A stretch of DNA of 64,000 nt from Plumapathes pennacea (lineage: Eukaryota; Cnidaria; Anthozoa; Antipatharia; Myriopathidae), in NCBI GenBank assembly GCA_964036295.1, contig OZ038469.1, positions 7,704,067 to 7,768,066 on the forward strand, given 5' to 3'. Of the stretch, positions 53,996-64,000 are shown in pieces. Both the position numbers and the translations under genes were made by a program. The stretch's first letter is position 1. Each line of letters begins with the position of its first letter. The notes under the pieces were generated by a model that saw only the letters and a program-made list of their open reading frames with translations, did no database searches and was not told where the DNA came from.

Positions 53996-55396
53996 ATGGC
54001 GACAAATGAAGTTGAGAGCGACAACAGCGATGTTGGCGATTAAACCAAGGGCACAACTGGACATGAGGAATTGCCACGTGGTTCTGAGGATGTGATAGAA
54101 CATTACTTTTACAGAGGCCTCACGTACAGGCAGATTACGCTCATGTTAGAGGAACATCACAACATTGTCATGAATGAGCGGACTCTGAAATGAAGGCTCA
54201 AAGACTACGGCCTCAGGAGGCGTGAAGGTAATAATAATTTTTTCTTTATGTACGCAAGGTGGATATACTTGGTTTACATAAAAGCCATTAGTTAGAAATT
54301 GAATATACAGAACACGTGAAATACAATTCTATTTATCTCTACTCTTAATCTAAGCGATTAGGTCATCGCTAAAGTGGTACAAAGTACACAATTAATTTGT
54401 TCTAGACTGATGCTCCTTTATAGCCAAATCGATTTTTACTACGCCTTAGGTGTTGATGACGATCTCAAGCAATGTGTGAGGGATGTTATATTACAAGAAA
54501 TCTGTACTGGTCCAGATAGCCTCAGTGGCTATAGAACCATGTGGCATATGTTGCGCCTCAGACATCACATAAATGTTCCTTGGCATTTGGTTGAGTCAAT
54601 TCTCAGGGAGGTTAATCCGCAAGGAGTGGAGCAGAGAAAGGGCTGACATCTGAAACGCAGAACTTATGTGTCACCTGGACCGAATTTCTGCTGGCACATA
54701 GATGGAAATGACAAACTTAAGCCTTTCGGATTCTCTGTCCATGGCTGTGCAGATGGCTTCAGCCGAAGGATTTTGTGGCTTGAGGTACAGCGTTCAAACA
54801 AAAATGCAAGATTGATTGCCAGCTATTTCTTGAAGCATGTCAAAGCTGCAGGAGGATGCCCTGTGTGCATATACACTGATCCTGGCACAGAAAATGGTCT
54901 AACTGCTGCAATGCAGTGTTACTTGCGAGCTGCGGGATCCGATGAATATGCTGGAACCAAATCTCACAAGAATGTGTCAAGCACACGAAATCAAAGAATA
55001 GAATGCTATTGGTCGCAGTTGAGGAAACAACGTTCAAGTTGGTGGATTGATTTCTTTCATGAGCTTCACGAGTCTGACATTCTTGACCTTACCAGTCAGA
55101 TACACACAGAGGCCCTTTGGTTCAGTTTTGCTGATGTTCTTCAGGCTGATCTTGATAAAGCTAGAAATTATTGGAACTCTCACCGAATTAGGAAGTCAAA
55201 GCATGCCATTGTGTCAGGTGTTCCTGACATGATGTACTTTCTGCCAGAAGAGTTTGAACGAAGTGACTGCTTGTTTCCGGTTTCGTCAGTCAAACTGACA
55301 GAGATGGAAAAAAGGTTGGAGGAATTGGGTATTGGGGATGGCACAAACCCAATTTATGAAGACTACTTTCATTATGTGATGGAAAAAATGGCTTAA
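53996..55396 (+). pseudogene. IS3EU-like transposase with integrase core, three stops
   Basis: Exon 1 (53996-54237) starts M-A-T-N-E-V-E-S and includes Y-R-Q-I-T-L-M-L and R-T-L-K, an HTH-like start. After a GT..AG intron, exon 2 (~54446-55396) runs G-Y-R-T-M-W-H-M-L-R and then W-H-I-D-G-N-D-K-L-K-P-F-G, H-G-C-A-D-G-F-S-R-R, Y-T-D-P-G-T-E-N-G and N-Q-R-I-E-C-Y-W-S-Q-L-R; the D, D, E catalytic acids are visible. The later W-N-S-H-R-I-R-K-S and V-P-D-M-M-Y-F-L-P match the family tail. In-frame stops at about 54041, 54191 and 54644 kill the frame. The IS3EU assignment is from recalled family features. Confidence 0.72.
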
Positions 55397-55670
55397 CCCA
55401 CCCAACAACCATTTTTGAAGCAGGAGTGCTTTTCCAAAAACTGATAAAGTTTGCCTCGAGTAATTGAACATTGCAGGACTTGCAACAGTGCTAAAAGGAG
55501 CAGATACGAACACAAGCGCTACTGTACTTGGTTTGGCAGTGGACTTTACAATATCAAGGTTGAATACGTTCCACAGAACTTGTGCGTGATACACATAATT
55601 TTAATCCATATCAAACGCATTGTCTTATTCTAATCTCTCCTGCTCTCGGTTTACACATTGTTATAACTGA
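55397..55670. other. Convergent 3' spacer of the IS3EU-like element
   Basis: No coding motifs; lies between the two gene 3' ends. Confidence 0.35.
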
Positions 55671-57558
55671 CTACAGGTTTCCAAAGCCAATTGAATCTTT
55701 TAGTGCTGATTCCACCATCTCTTTCATATCCTCTTCTGATGTTATGTATACTGGTAGTTTCAGCACAATATCACAGGTTGAAGCTGTGGGACGACAGGGA
55801 CATCCTTCTGGACAACCATGCACAAATTTAACAGAAAATTTCTTGGGGACGCCAAGTGGTGGTATACAGCTAGACCCTGTCAACCACTTCAAAAAGTCTG
55901 GCATCCCCACTCTTTGAATACCTGTATTTGAAATCATAAGAATTAGTGACCTGGCCTCCATGACGACATATTAACTATTGATGATATCGACCATTCCCAC
56001 ATAGAATAATATTGCAAAAGTATATTTTCAGACACAACATTAAAACATGCAATCATCTCTATCAGGTCAATAAATAATAATAAATTAGTAATATTTATAC
56101 CCACCTAAGGTTTGCATGTGACCTTTATGGTGGCAGGTTATTTAGCAAGTGTAAAAGAAGGGGGATGTTTCTGTTAGTGTACAATGTACTTTCAATTAAA
56201 GAGAAGAACTTCCTTCCTGCAAAAGTTGAATGGTATAGTGAGTGATACCCCTCCCCTCCCCTCCAACTGAACACCCACCTAAAATCAAAAAAAGATATGG
56301 AACAAACCTGAAAATAATTCCCTGCGAGGCCCACCATCATCAATGGCGGGTTCCCCCAGAAACACCACCTTTATTCTTTTGTCAGGCTTTCTTTCGACAG
56401 AGTCTGTGACTGTTGATGTGCGTGTATATCTGTCCAAAAGAACGAAATCCAATTTTTCGTTATATAAAACCTTTGCCAAAACTTCTCAAGGGTGCTTCAC
56501 AGTACGGGGGAACATTAGGCTAAAGCAATACAAAATCGAATCACTACATGTTTTCTTTTCCGAATTTAAGGAAACGAAGTTTAAAAGATATAAGGAAATA
56601 AATGCCACTCCCGAATTGGGCATACTAATTGATCACTATAATGAAACAAAAAATAAAATAAAAATAAACCTCAATTAAAGTTAACCTTACCATTTGCCCC
56701 ACTGGGACCTGCAAGAGGCTCTTCAGTCGGCTGCTCCCACCAAGGGTGAGAAAGAAGATTGTGTTCATTCTCTCCATCATCAGAGATTGTAACTTTGTTG
56801 TTTTGTTGACAGGCTGAGGTCGACGTCTGATCCAAACGTGAACCCGGAGTGCATTCCTCAGGCTCATTCTCTGAGTCATTATCCCTTTCGCAGAATTCGT
56901 CTTCGGGAATCAGGAAAAATGTCAAGCGCTTGTAGTCCTTGCCAGTGGCATCCTTATAAGCAGACAATGTAAACTCATGCGTTGTTCCAGGAACGACTTT
57001 TATTTCCCGGAAGTCTGGGTATAACAACATATAACGAACCGAGTCGTCAAAAGACTGATCAAAACTTGAATGTTTTGTTATTGCCTTCTGTATCAGTTCT
57101 TCTCTGCTTGCAGAAGAGTTCACTGTGATTACGTGTGTCTTCCCACGACGCAGCTTAAACACACCATCCGATTGAGCGGCAATACCAACTCTGACCTCAA
57201 CATTCTTTGGTTTTTTGGGGGTGCTAGTAGTCTTTGCAGGCGGGTTCCCTTTCAACTTCTTTTTTGGAGGCTTGAAGCCTTGATGTCATTGAGTCTCGTG
57301 ACTTTGGTAGAATTCTTCAAACGACAGAGTTTCTTCCGAAGGTCTAGCAGAAGAACTTGGGGTTGGCGTTGGGGTTGAATTTCGAGTGCCACCGACCATA
57401 CCTGTCGGTTTATCGTTTGCACCAAGTATATGAGAGACCTCCTCCCGCACTGCCTCACGAATTTCATCTTGCACAAAATTGGACATCATTAACAGCAAGT
57501 ACAACAAATAGCACAGTTGCAAGCAGTTCCAGGCCTCCTCATACACTTGCGCGCGCAA
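55671..57558 (-). pseudogene. HECT-type E3 ubiquitin ligase-like gene, internally deleted
   Basis: Exon 1 is one frame from the TIR to 56691 with a single TGA at 57286-57288; a likely start is M-M-S-N-F-V-Q-D-E at ~57489. It encodes a Ser/Thr/Pro linker, a V-E-V-R-V-G-I ... T-V-N-S-S-A-S segment and acidic tail. Exon 2 (56308-56481) gives V-V-F-L-G-E-P-A-I-D-D-G-G-P-R-R-E-L-F, the start of a HECT N-lobe. The last exon (55671-55921) gives the C-lobe: L-K-W-L-T-G-S, T-C-D-I-V-L-K-L-P-V-Y, with the catalytic Cys, and a G-F-G end. The middle ~200 residues of a HECT domain are missing. Ubiquitin ligases carried by DNA transposons are known; role here unknown. Confidence 0.72.
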
Positions 57559-57589
57559 ACATTTTTCATTTCACATTTTTCAGTTTGCA

Positions 57590-57690
57590 ATGCGCCTCGA
57601 TTTTGTTTGCAGTTCCACGTTCGATTTAGCTTGCAGTGTGAGTTCGACTTAGTTTGCAGTGTGCATTAGATTTTGCTTGCAGCGCGACAG
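57590..57690. repeat. ~23-bp minisatellite with TTGCAG cores
   Basis: Four to five units of GA(T/C)TT(T/A)G(C/T)TTGCAGTGTG followed by 4-6 variable bases; three further TTTGCAGTG cores continue to about 57745. Each unit holds an acceptor-like (T/C)TTGCAG. It directly abuts the right TIR of the IS3EU-like element. Confidence 0.65.
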
Positions 57691-57779
57691 TTTAAATGTA
57701 GTGATAACATCTTTGGTTGCAGTGTTTTTGTTTTTGTTTGCAGTGTGATTTTTTTGTAGTTAGTGTTTTTCTTGTTTGT

Positions 57780-58970
57780 AGTGGTGTCCCTTACGGGCCA
57801 CCGTACACTTTGATTGGTTTTGAATATATTTTGATTGATACTGCTGCGGAACAGTGTCACAAATAACTCTCTCGCTGCTAAATTGGCATTGACTAAATTA
57901 TGTATGGCAACACAAAATACCTCTTAGAAGATACTAGGCCGAAAGCATAACATAAAGTCAAAAAAGCGGGAGCGTGTTGGTCACGAAAGCAATGAAGAGC
58001 CATAAAACAATGCGTGAGCAATAGGGAGATATGCCTTCACTCATGTCACGTTTACACATTCAGATTAACTGCTACGAAAACTATATCGCGAATAGCTCGG
58101 AAGCCGATGAATCTGTTGCAACCAAAGTTTCTGTGGCGATCTAAGATACGGCTTGGGGGATACTAAGCTTAAAACTTTTACCTCGATTAAAAGAAGCGTA
58201 AACAAGTACATTCCGTGTTGGTGTTTACAAATTCATATGCAAATTAGTCTAAGTTCAATTCCCACAGGGCCATTCAATATTTTATTCTCTGAAGAAATAC
58301 TTTTTGTGAAATTTCAGTTTTTAAACGAAATTGGAAGAAAAGAGGGCAAGGGAAATATGGATCCACCATGCTCAAAAACTGACTTGGCTGCTCTTGCCAC
58401 ATATACTCCCTGTGCGGTAAAAAACCCTCACGCAGGACCTGCTGTGTCCCCACTTGTATCCAATTCTTTTTTGTTCCGACTGTAACAATGACGGTATACT
58501 AGGAATGAAAAATACACCGACATGGTCTTGAGTTTGTCAGTCACAAATGGACTGAACACGTTGTGAACAAAACCGAAGAAGTTCTGAGCACCTGAACTAA
58601 ATTTCTGCAAAACACAATTGAATTGGGAAACGATTAACCACAGTGACTTGCTGTAGGCATGCATTGCATTTATTTAGCTGTCAGGGAGCATAGAAGAAGG
58701 GAAAACTCTGGAATTTCTATGCTGCTTTTGTTTTAACTAGAATCGATTTATTTGCCAGTAATAAAACGTGTGATTCATAATTACGAAATAACAAAAATGA
58801 ATCCTCTGGCTTACACAGATATTTTGTATCGCTTCTATATCCCTGAATTAATTCGACTAGCCAACGATCTTGAGAGAAACCCAGGTCCTGTTGTAACTGT
58901 AGTTGTAGTTGTTTTTATATCGTTTCAAATAAATAATCGGAGATGACCACAGAACTTGTCATTTTTAGTA
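57780..58970 (+). repeat. Interspersed repeat copy B with 2A-like motif
   Basis: Plus-strand counterpart of 29540-30970. Landmarks shared: AAACGAAATTGGAAGAAAAG, GTCACAAATGGACTGAACAC and TGTATCGCTTCTATATCC. The short frame 58752-58946 reads I-R-L-A-N-D-L-E-R-N-P-G-P then a Val-rich stretch (58863-58889 encodes N-D-L-E-R-N-P-G-P). Identity to copy A is high by eye, so the family was active recently. Confidence 0.6.
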
Positions 58971-59034
58971 AGCTATTATGACCTATTATGCATGTCCGAC
59001 GACGTAACTATTTTTCATGTTTCTAATGTGCTCC

Positions 59035-60100
59035 TCAGGTCTGTGCCGTTTCTCTTTCTGGCATGTTGGGCACGGCTGATACTCCCCTGGCTTTCTTAAT
59101 GCAAGGCACAGGTGAGTGTTTTTTATCACTTTTTGAAGCAGCTGTGCGCTTAGACTTTCTTAGGTTATTGAACCTATTCTTGATGGCTTCCTGCCATAAA
59201 CCCTTTAAGAAAATACAGTAAACACATTTTCAAACAACTGCACAAGTTAGTTAAAGCTGTGAAATGCTTCAATTACTGCTAAAGGTTATCCAGAGAGTAT
59301 TATATCTTCGATTATTGCCTAGGGTTATTCCACAAAGTCACAGAGTATTATATAACAGTGTAGGTATAAATATAGAATTGAAGTTGATTGTGCCATAAAT
59401 AATGCTTACAATGCCAGTTCCTAGCCTGTCTGCTAGAAATGGATACTTTTTTTTATTATCCGAAGTGCCACATGCTCTCTGCCAGTTTTTGATGGGTACA
59501 GGGTGTGCACCCTTATGATGCTGCAAATATCTTTCATAAACTCGTTTCGGCTCGTTTCATCCGCACAGAAAGTTGAGATTGTCTGACACTAGGGTGTTTG
59601 ATGGTAGTGGGAAGTGCCATTAACTAGTGTATGTATAAAGAAAATAAACATTCAGCTCACCTGTTGTGGCAGCTCGAAGTGCTCGACCCACTTGTCTCTG
59701 TTTGCCCCAGTTGGCTCTGCTTCAAAAGCAGTTTTCGGTGTGCTGCAGCAAGATGGTTTGGTTGTGGGGGTGGTCTGGTCTGCATAATTGCATAAGGCCT
59801 TTTCTTTCTCTTCTGTTGGTGGCACTGCAGAATCCTGAGCTGAAAGTGTTCCCTAAAACGAAGATGTTTAGCTAGTATATGATTCAAAACACTTTTTTGG
59901 ATTTCATGTCCCTGTGTTATATTTTGCATTGTAATTTAACTCATTTTGTGAATACACTTTGCAAACAGATCACATAACATACCTGTTCTCCTTCTGAAGG
60001 CTTTAATTTCTTGTCTTTTGAGCGCTATCTTATCACCTTTGAGGCCACAATCTTTCAATTGCTCATCACTTGTACATTCAAATATCTCAATTGTGTTCAG
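59035..60100 (-). pseudogene. SAMD3-like gene, four exon remnants
   Basis: Minus exons: 59983-60100 (acceptor CACAAACAG, donor GTATGT) reads S-D-E-Q-L-K-D-C-G-L-K-G-D-K-I-A-L, like the second half of a SAM domain. 59661-59852 (TTTTAG ... GTGAGC) has W-V-E-H-F-E-L-P-Q-Q. ~59407-59500 has T-L-Y-P-S-K-T-G-R-E-H-V-A-L and, after a slip in an A8 run, K-Y-P-F-L-A-D-R-L-G-T-G with donor GTAAGC. 59035-59202 has L-W-Q-E-A-I-K-N-R-F-N-N-L-R-K and a stop. The set recalls SAM-domain proteins of the SAMD3 kind, which are multicopy in cnidarians. Whether host gene or element passenger is not clear. Confidence 0.5.
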
Positions 60101-60789
60101 CTGTTTGTGGGATAAGAAATAAGAAAACTTATGATTTGTTTTCATTACTCTGAGTGGCCTCAGTTAGCTAGTATGGATACAACATCTTACAAAATAAAAT
60201 ATTCTGGGCACAAAAATCTGAGTGGATTCACTCCGGATAATTATTTGGATAGTATTTTTATAAAAAAGAAGCTGTATAGAAACAAAGACAATCACTCAAC
60301 CAAAATTTCCAGAGAGAAATTTCTATAACAGTTTTACTTTGGTGTTCGGGGTTGTTTTCTTCAATACAATTTGATTTCTTTTTTTTTTTCTATAACTCGT
60401 GTGAGGCGTGTTAATTATTTAATATAGACCACGCCTAATTGGCAACGAGCAAGCCGAGCAAAGGCGGTCGGCTTGCAAGGCGGCCAGCATAATGCCACAC
60501 GAAGTATTGCAGCAGGCAGAAAAATTCTCGATCGAGCTGTTAAAAGTGTAATGTAAGGTTTAAAAGTATAATGTAAGGTGTAGATTCCCTGGAGACTTTG
60601 GTAGGGCCAATTATGAGGCCGGAAATATTATAGCCAACAGAGCCAATGAAAAGAGATGTTGATTTATGGTGTCACCGTTCTTAGCCAATCAGAAGGGAGT
60701 ATTTTGCACGAGGTTGTAATAATTGGAATATGCACGGATAAACTGGATTTTAGGGAACGATTTTGGCTTGCGTTCACCGCGGAAGCTTT

Positions 60790-61170
60790 GAGAATAGCCG
60801 TAAACAAATGTTTGATGGATACCACTGGGGGACTGTAAATTTATCTGTCGCCGATAAATATTTAGTTCCAACGAAACTTTCTGTGGCGACATGAAATACT
60901 TTTGGGAAGATAACAGGGCGAAAACAGAAACCAAAGCTACGGTGAGCTTTAGCCGTAAAACAATGATGCTTTACTCTGTACACGACATCTGTTGCCTCAT
61001 AAATTCTTCTGCGTGTCGTACATTGCCTGTTGAAGTGTTTCTTTCATTCGATCATGTAGCCTTTGTTTCACAATGGTCATTGAATACCAGAAATAAAAAA
61101 TACACCGAAATAATTCTGAGCATTGAGCTTGCAGTCACAAATGGACTGAACACACTGAACAAAACTGCAA
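60790..61170 (+). repeat. Interspersed repeat copy C (internally deleted)
   Basis: Matches copies A and B through AATAGCCGTAAACAAA, CTTTCTGTGGCGA, AAAAATACACCGA and AGTCACAAATGGACTGAACA. The 2A-like frame region is missing. Confidence 0.5.
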
Positions 61171-61489
61171 TAATATTGTAAGCATCTCTCGTGTTACATT
61201 CCTTGCTTTCAATTTTATATTTGTTACAGAGCACGAACACTCGAAAGCCTGATACTAGAAATACGATATTCGCAGAGGCCCCACGCCCAAGTAATCGATT
61301 ATGTATGACATTGCTTAGAGCTCTCATGTAGTGTATGCTTTCACCACACCTCAATATTATATAATGTAATAGGCAGATGACACTATATTAGCATTTACAT
61401 GATATTGGCATGTGTCCCAATCCAGGGAGTACTCATCACAATTTTGGGTGGGAGTGTGCTGCCTGAACCTGAAAACCCCTTACCCTATT

Positions 61490-61712
61490 GCAAACCAAAA
61501 TATCTGATTTACTATACCCTATTTCAGACCTGACTCCAAAATGTATACCCTATTTCAGACCTATTTTAGAGATTTATTTCTTTTGCAACAGTTTCCGCAC
61601 TGTGTTTCCTTCCATTGTCTGTTGCGACACATTTCTATTAAAATCATACCCTAACCCAGGCCAAATAACACAAAATCAATACCCTATTTCAGACTAAAAA
61701 TGTTTGAAAACG
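61490..61712. repeat. Degenerate repeat of TACCCTATTTCAGAC
   Basis: TACCCTATTTCAGAC occurs at ~61517, ~61549 and ~61680, with weaker partners (TACCCTATTGCAAACC, TACCCTAACCCAGGCC). A poly-C tract follows at 61749-61762. Confidence 0.6.
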
Positions 61713-61762
61713 ATACCCTTTGGGGCGGCACATACCTATATGGCATAGTACCCCCCCCCCCT

Positions 61763-63520
61763 CCCCCGGTGCTGTTTGAAGAGTACAGTAATCTTATTAC
61801 TTATATCATATGTAGGGTGGTCTTGAAAGAAGGAAGTTCTCACAATATTATTCATCATGCCATGTCCATTTCACAGTAATTTATTTTGTCTCATAAGAAA
61901 GTATACAGGTCAAGTCAGTCTTTGCACTACATTCATTGGTAATATATTAAATACTTCTCATTTACCTGTAGGTAATACATTATACTTCCCAGAAGTTCTC
62001 AATTGTTGCATGTGCTGGCTAGAGTACATGTACAAACACACAAAATCCCATGCCAGAGAAATATAGCCCTAACCATATACTCTCCTGTAAGTGAAAATGA
62101 AAAAGTGAACTATAAAAATTCAATAATTTTACAGAATATTAGACAAATAAAAGTCAGGTTCGCTGTGAGACACGAGAAGAGCATCAGTTTAGTACTGTAT
62201 TGACATTCTTATCTTAAAAAGTCTCATTTCCCATGTCATGTGGGTATCAAAGTAACTCTTCCTAATCACAGAAAGATACTTTTTCCATTTGGACTTAGTG
62301 AACTTCATGTGTCTTGATATTTGGGGATCTATGAAAAACAAAACAAGCATCAAAGTCAGCATAATTAAAAAAATGTGTTCTGTGGCTGGAGATAGATGGG
62401 TGGGTGGGGAAGCAGATTGTGTTGGGGTAACAGTTTAGACAATATCTCACCAGAAATTAATGTCATACAGCTGCATGGAAAAAAAACTTGTTCAAAAGAA
62501 AACTTAACAAAATATCATTACTAATTCTATCTGGGAGAAGGAAGAAATTAATGCTAGTAAAGAGCTGGCTTAAGTAAAATGAAACTTACTGTGGTAAATG
62601 CAATTTGACTTGTTTGGCTGTTATAATTATGTATCTTTGCAAATGACTTTTTACCTTCAGTCCACTGAAGGCATTGACTTGTCAGGGCATTATCTAATTG
62701 AACTTGTTTAGATCATGGCAATTTTTTTCTGCCCACACCAGCTACTAATACTGCAGTAAGTCTCTAGTTCTGAACATTACTTTATACACAGTAATGTATA
62801 AAGTACAGCTAAACTGCTAATTCAAAAATGCAGAAGAAATGCAGCAATATTTTACATTCTGACAAAATAACCATTCATAACAATTTCTAGTTCACTAAAC
62901 ATCATTCTGATTATTTATATATATACATTTTATAATAGTATATGTACTATAACTTATAGCAAAGGGAAGGGGGGCTAAGTAAGACAAACAAAGACTGTAT
63001 TGTTATGGAAAGTAGTGGACAGGTTTTGGAAAGTTTAGCCAAGCATAAAAAACACAGTTCGAATAACATTTGACTTATAGTACTTATACAGTGTTTTACA
63101 GTACATGATAAAAACAGCTGAGCAGTTAAAAAAAAACAACAACAACTGCCTATTTAAACCAAAACTCACAAGTTTTTGCATTGTATAATTTCACAGAGGA
63201 CATATATGTTGATCTGTTCTTTTGATAAACTGTAATGGTTTCTAGAGCTGCAATTTTAATAAACAGTTCTCTCTAATCAAATGCACAGAAACGCCAAATT
63301 CTTCTGTGTGAGTGATATATATGTGGTGATTTTGTCTATAAAGCAAGTTGTCAAGTGGCAAATTAACCTCTGCACTGTATGGCACTGGAAGTTGATTTAA
63401 CTGTCAAGACTCAAACAGTCAAAACAGTTTTCTGTCGTGAAAATTTATAGCAATCACAACAACAAAGTTTTATCGCGGCCACAAAATGTCCGATAAGCTC
63501 GATGCAACACATAACGGACG
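61763..63520. other. AT-rich non-coding
   Basis: About 1.75 kb with no supported gene on either strand. Contains A and T homopolymers and palindromic TATA strings. Confidence 0.5.
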
Positions 63521-63748
63521 AGTTGAGTGAACAAAGTAAATAGACGTGTCTTACCTGCCCCTTGGAGCTATCGGCTGGCCTTCAAGCACTATTTTAGCTT
63601 ATTTTCTGTCCCACTGCTGTTCGTGCAGAGCCGGGTTGTCAGGGTTAGCCCATCCACGGCTATGCAGATCGTCTTGAAGCGCCATTCTTCGACAAGAGAC
63701 GAACGTTGCTCACGGCGTCGATTGTTGGCCTCATTTTGAGCCTGAAGC

Positions 63749-63985
63749 CTAATGAGCTAGCTTCTGCTTGTAACGCTCTCGGTCACAGTCTTGTCTTTTT
63801 TTTTTGCAGCGGTCTGGACCAGTCTGCTGTTTTAGTCGGCTCGTACGCGTTGCTTGCCGTCTGCACTCGAGACGAATACACCGCTGTTGGCTGGTCTCAC
63901 GACTTCGTCTTAATCTTGCTTGCTCCCTTCGTCTTTGAAGGCGAGCTTGGTCGTTATCGTGAGAATATTCCGTTTGTTTTTTCCC
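63749..63985 (-). CDS. Arg/Gln-rich basic open frame, unidentified
   Basis: Minus strand, open from the window edge region to a TAG at 63749: R-L-Q-R-R-R-E-Q-A-R-L-R-R, S-R-E-T-S-Q-Q-R, R-Q-A-T-R-T-S-R-L-K-Q-Q and R-E-R-Y-K-Q-K-L-A-H. Density of Arg resembles the basic N-terminal repeats of some Helitron-associated or STPR-type proteins. No start is assured and it may extend beyond the window. Confidence 0.3.
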   Translation of the reverse strand, partial: GKKQTEYSHDNDQARLQRRREQARLRRSRETSQQRCIRLECRRQATRTSRLKQQTGPDRCKKKRQDCDRERYKQKLAH

Positions 63986-64000
63986 TGAAATTCATTCTTC

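Larger units (their letters stand above)
53941..57559. mobile_element. IS3EU-like element with integrase-type transposase and HECT-like gene
   Basis: Left end contains TGCGCGCAAGTGTATGAGGA then GACCTGGAACT (53949-53979); right end reversed contains GCGCGCAAGTGTATGAGGAG then GCCTGGAACT (57525-57554). The TIRs are about 30 bp; outermost bases are ambiguous because of the alternating TGCG/CGCG. Two convergent genes lie inside. It interrupts the Polinton integrase on its left. A target duplication could not be assigned with confidence. Confidence 0.72.

Noticed and set aside
1..64000. CRISPR arrays, bacterial operons, rRNA genes
   Set aside because: None seen. Tandem repeats here lack CRISPR spacing, and the gene structure is eukaryotic.

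Overview
This window is eukaryotic, repeat-dominated genomic DNA. Genes have spliced exons with GT..AG introns, codons are AT-leaning, there are no bacterial operons, and most coding capacity lies in decayed transposable elements. The mixture (Ty3/Gypsy, BEL/Pao, Penelope-like, LINE tails, Helitron, pogo-type, CACTA-type, two TTAA-targeting elements, an ISL2EU-like element with THAP and YqaJ proteins, an IS3EU-like element with a HECT protein, a Polinton fragment, and P2RX7-domain and RAG1-N-like proteins) fits an anthozoan cnidarian, most likely a stony coral. The species cannot be named from the sequence.

Layout. 1-1518: non-coding, with a 67-bp tandem duplication and a Helitron DUF6570 scrap. 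1519-8191: a 6.7-kb DDE element with ~440-500-bp inverted repeats, TTAA target duplications and a broken transposase. 8278-13807: a BEL/Pao integrase gene (minus strand) split by a solo LTR (CACGG duplications), itself split by an intact Ty3/Gypsy element (CCTTC duplications, identical 106-bp LTRs, one 1319-codon gag-pol frame). 13808-18835: a pogo-type transposase gene (minus) split at a TTAA by a 4.4-kb element carrying a THAP transposase (minus) and a P2RX7-domain gene (plus). 18937-22015: MITE, Myb-like remnant, Penelope-like GIY-YIG remnant, second BEL/Pao fragment. 22149-25104: multi-exon minus-strand gene whose first exon resembles the RAG1 N-terminus. 25690-28745: third BEL/Pao fragment with one LTR. 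29245-32990: rearranged BEL scrap, a 1.4-kb repeat with a 2A-like motif, a CACTA-type fragment, a second Penelope-like fragment. 33030-37010: mostly non-coding, with hairpins, MITE and LINE tail. 37427-46570: unrecognised minus-strand exons split by a LINE tail and an ISL2EU-like element. 46600-49690: non-coding, tandem duplications. 49759-53940: Polinton fragment (broken family B DNA polymerase, plus; broken integrase, minus). 53941-57559: IS3EU-like element with integrase-type transposase and HECT-like E3 gene. 57590-61200: minisatellite, two more copies of the 2A-like repeat, and a decaying SAM-domain-type gene. 61490-64000: low-complexity and non-coding, with a basic open frame at the end.

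How it fits together. No conventional host gene is certain. The candidates that might be host-derived are the 59035-60100 exons, the unrecognised exons at 37427-38176 and 43060-46570, and the frame at 63749-63985. The window is best read as a stratified landing zone. Several insertions can be ordered because removing an element plus one target duplication restores the interrupted reading frame.
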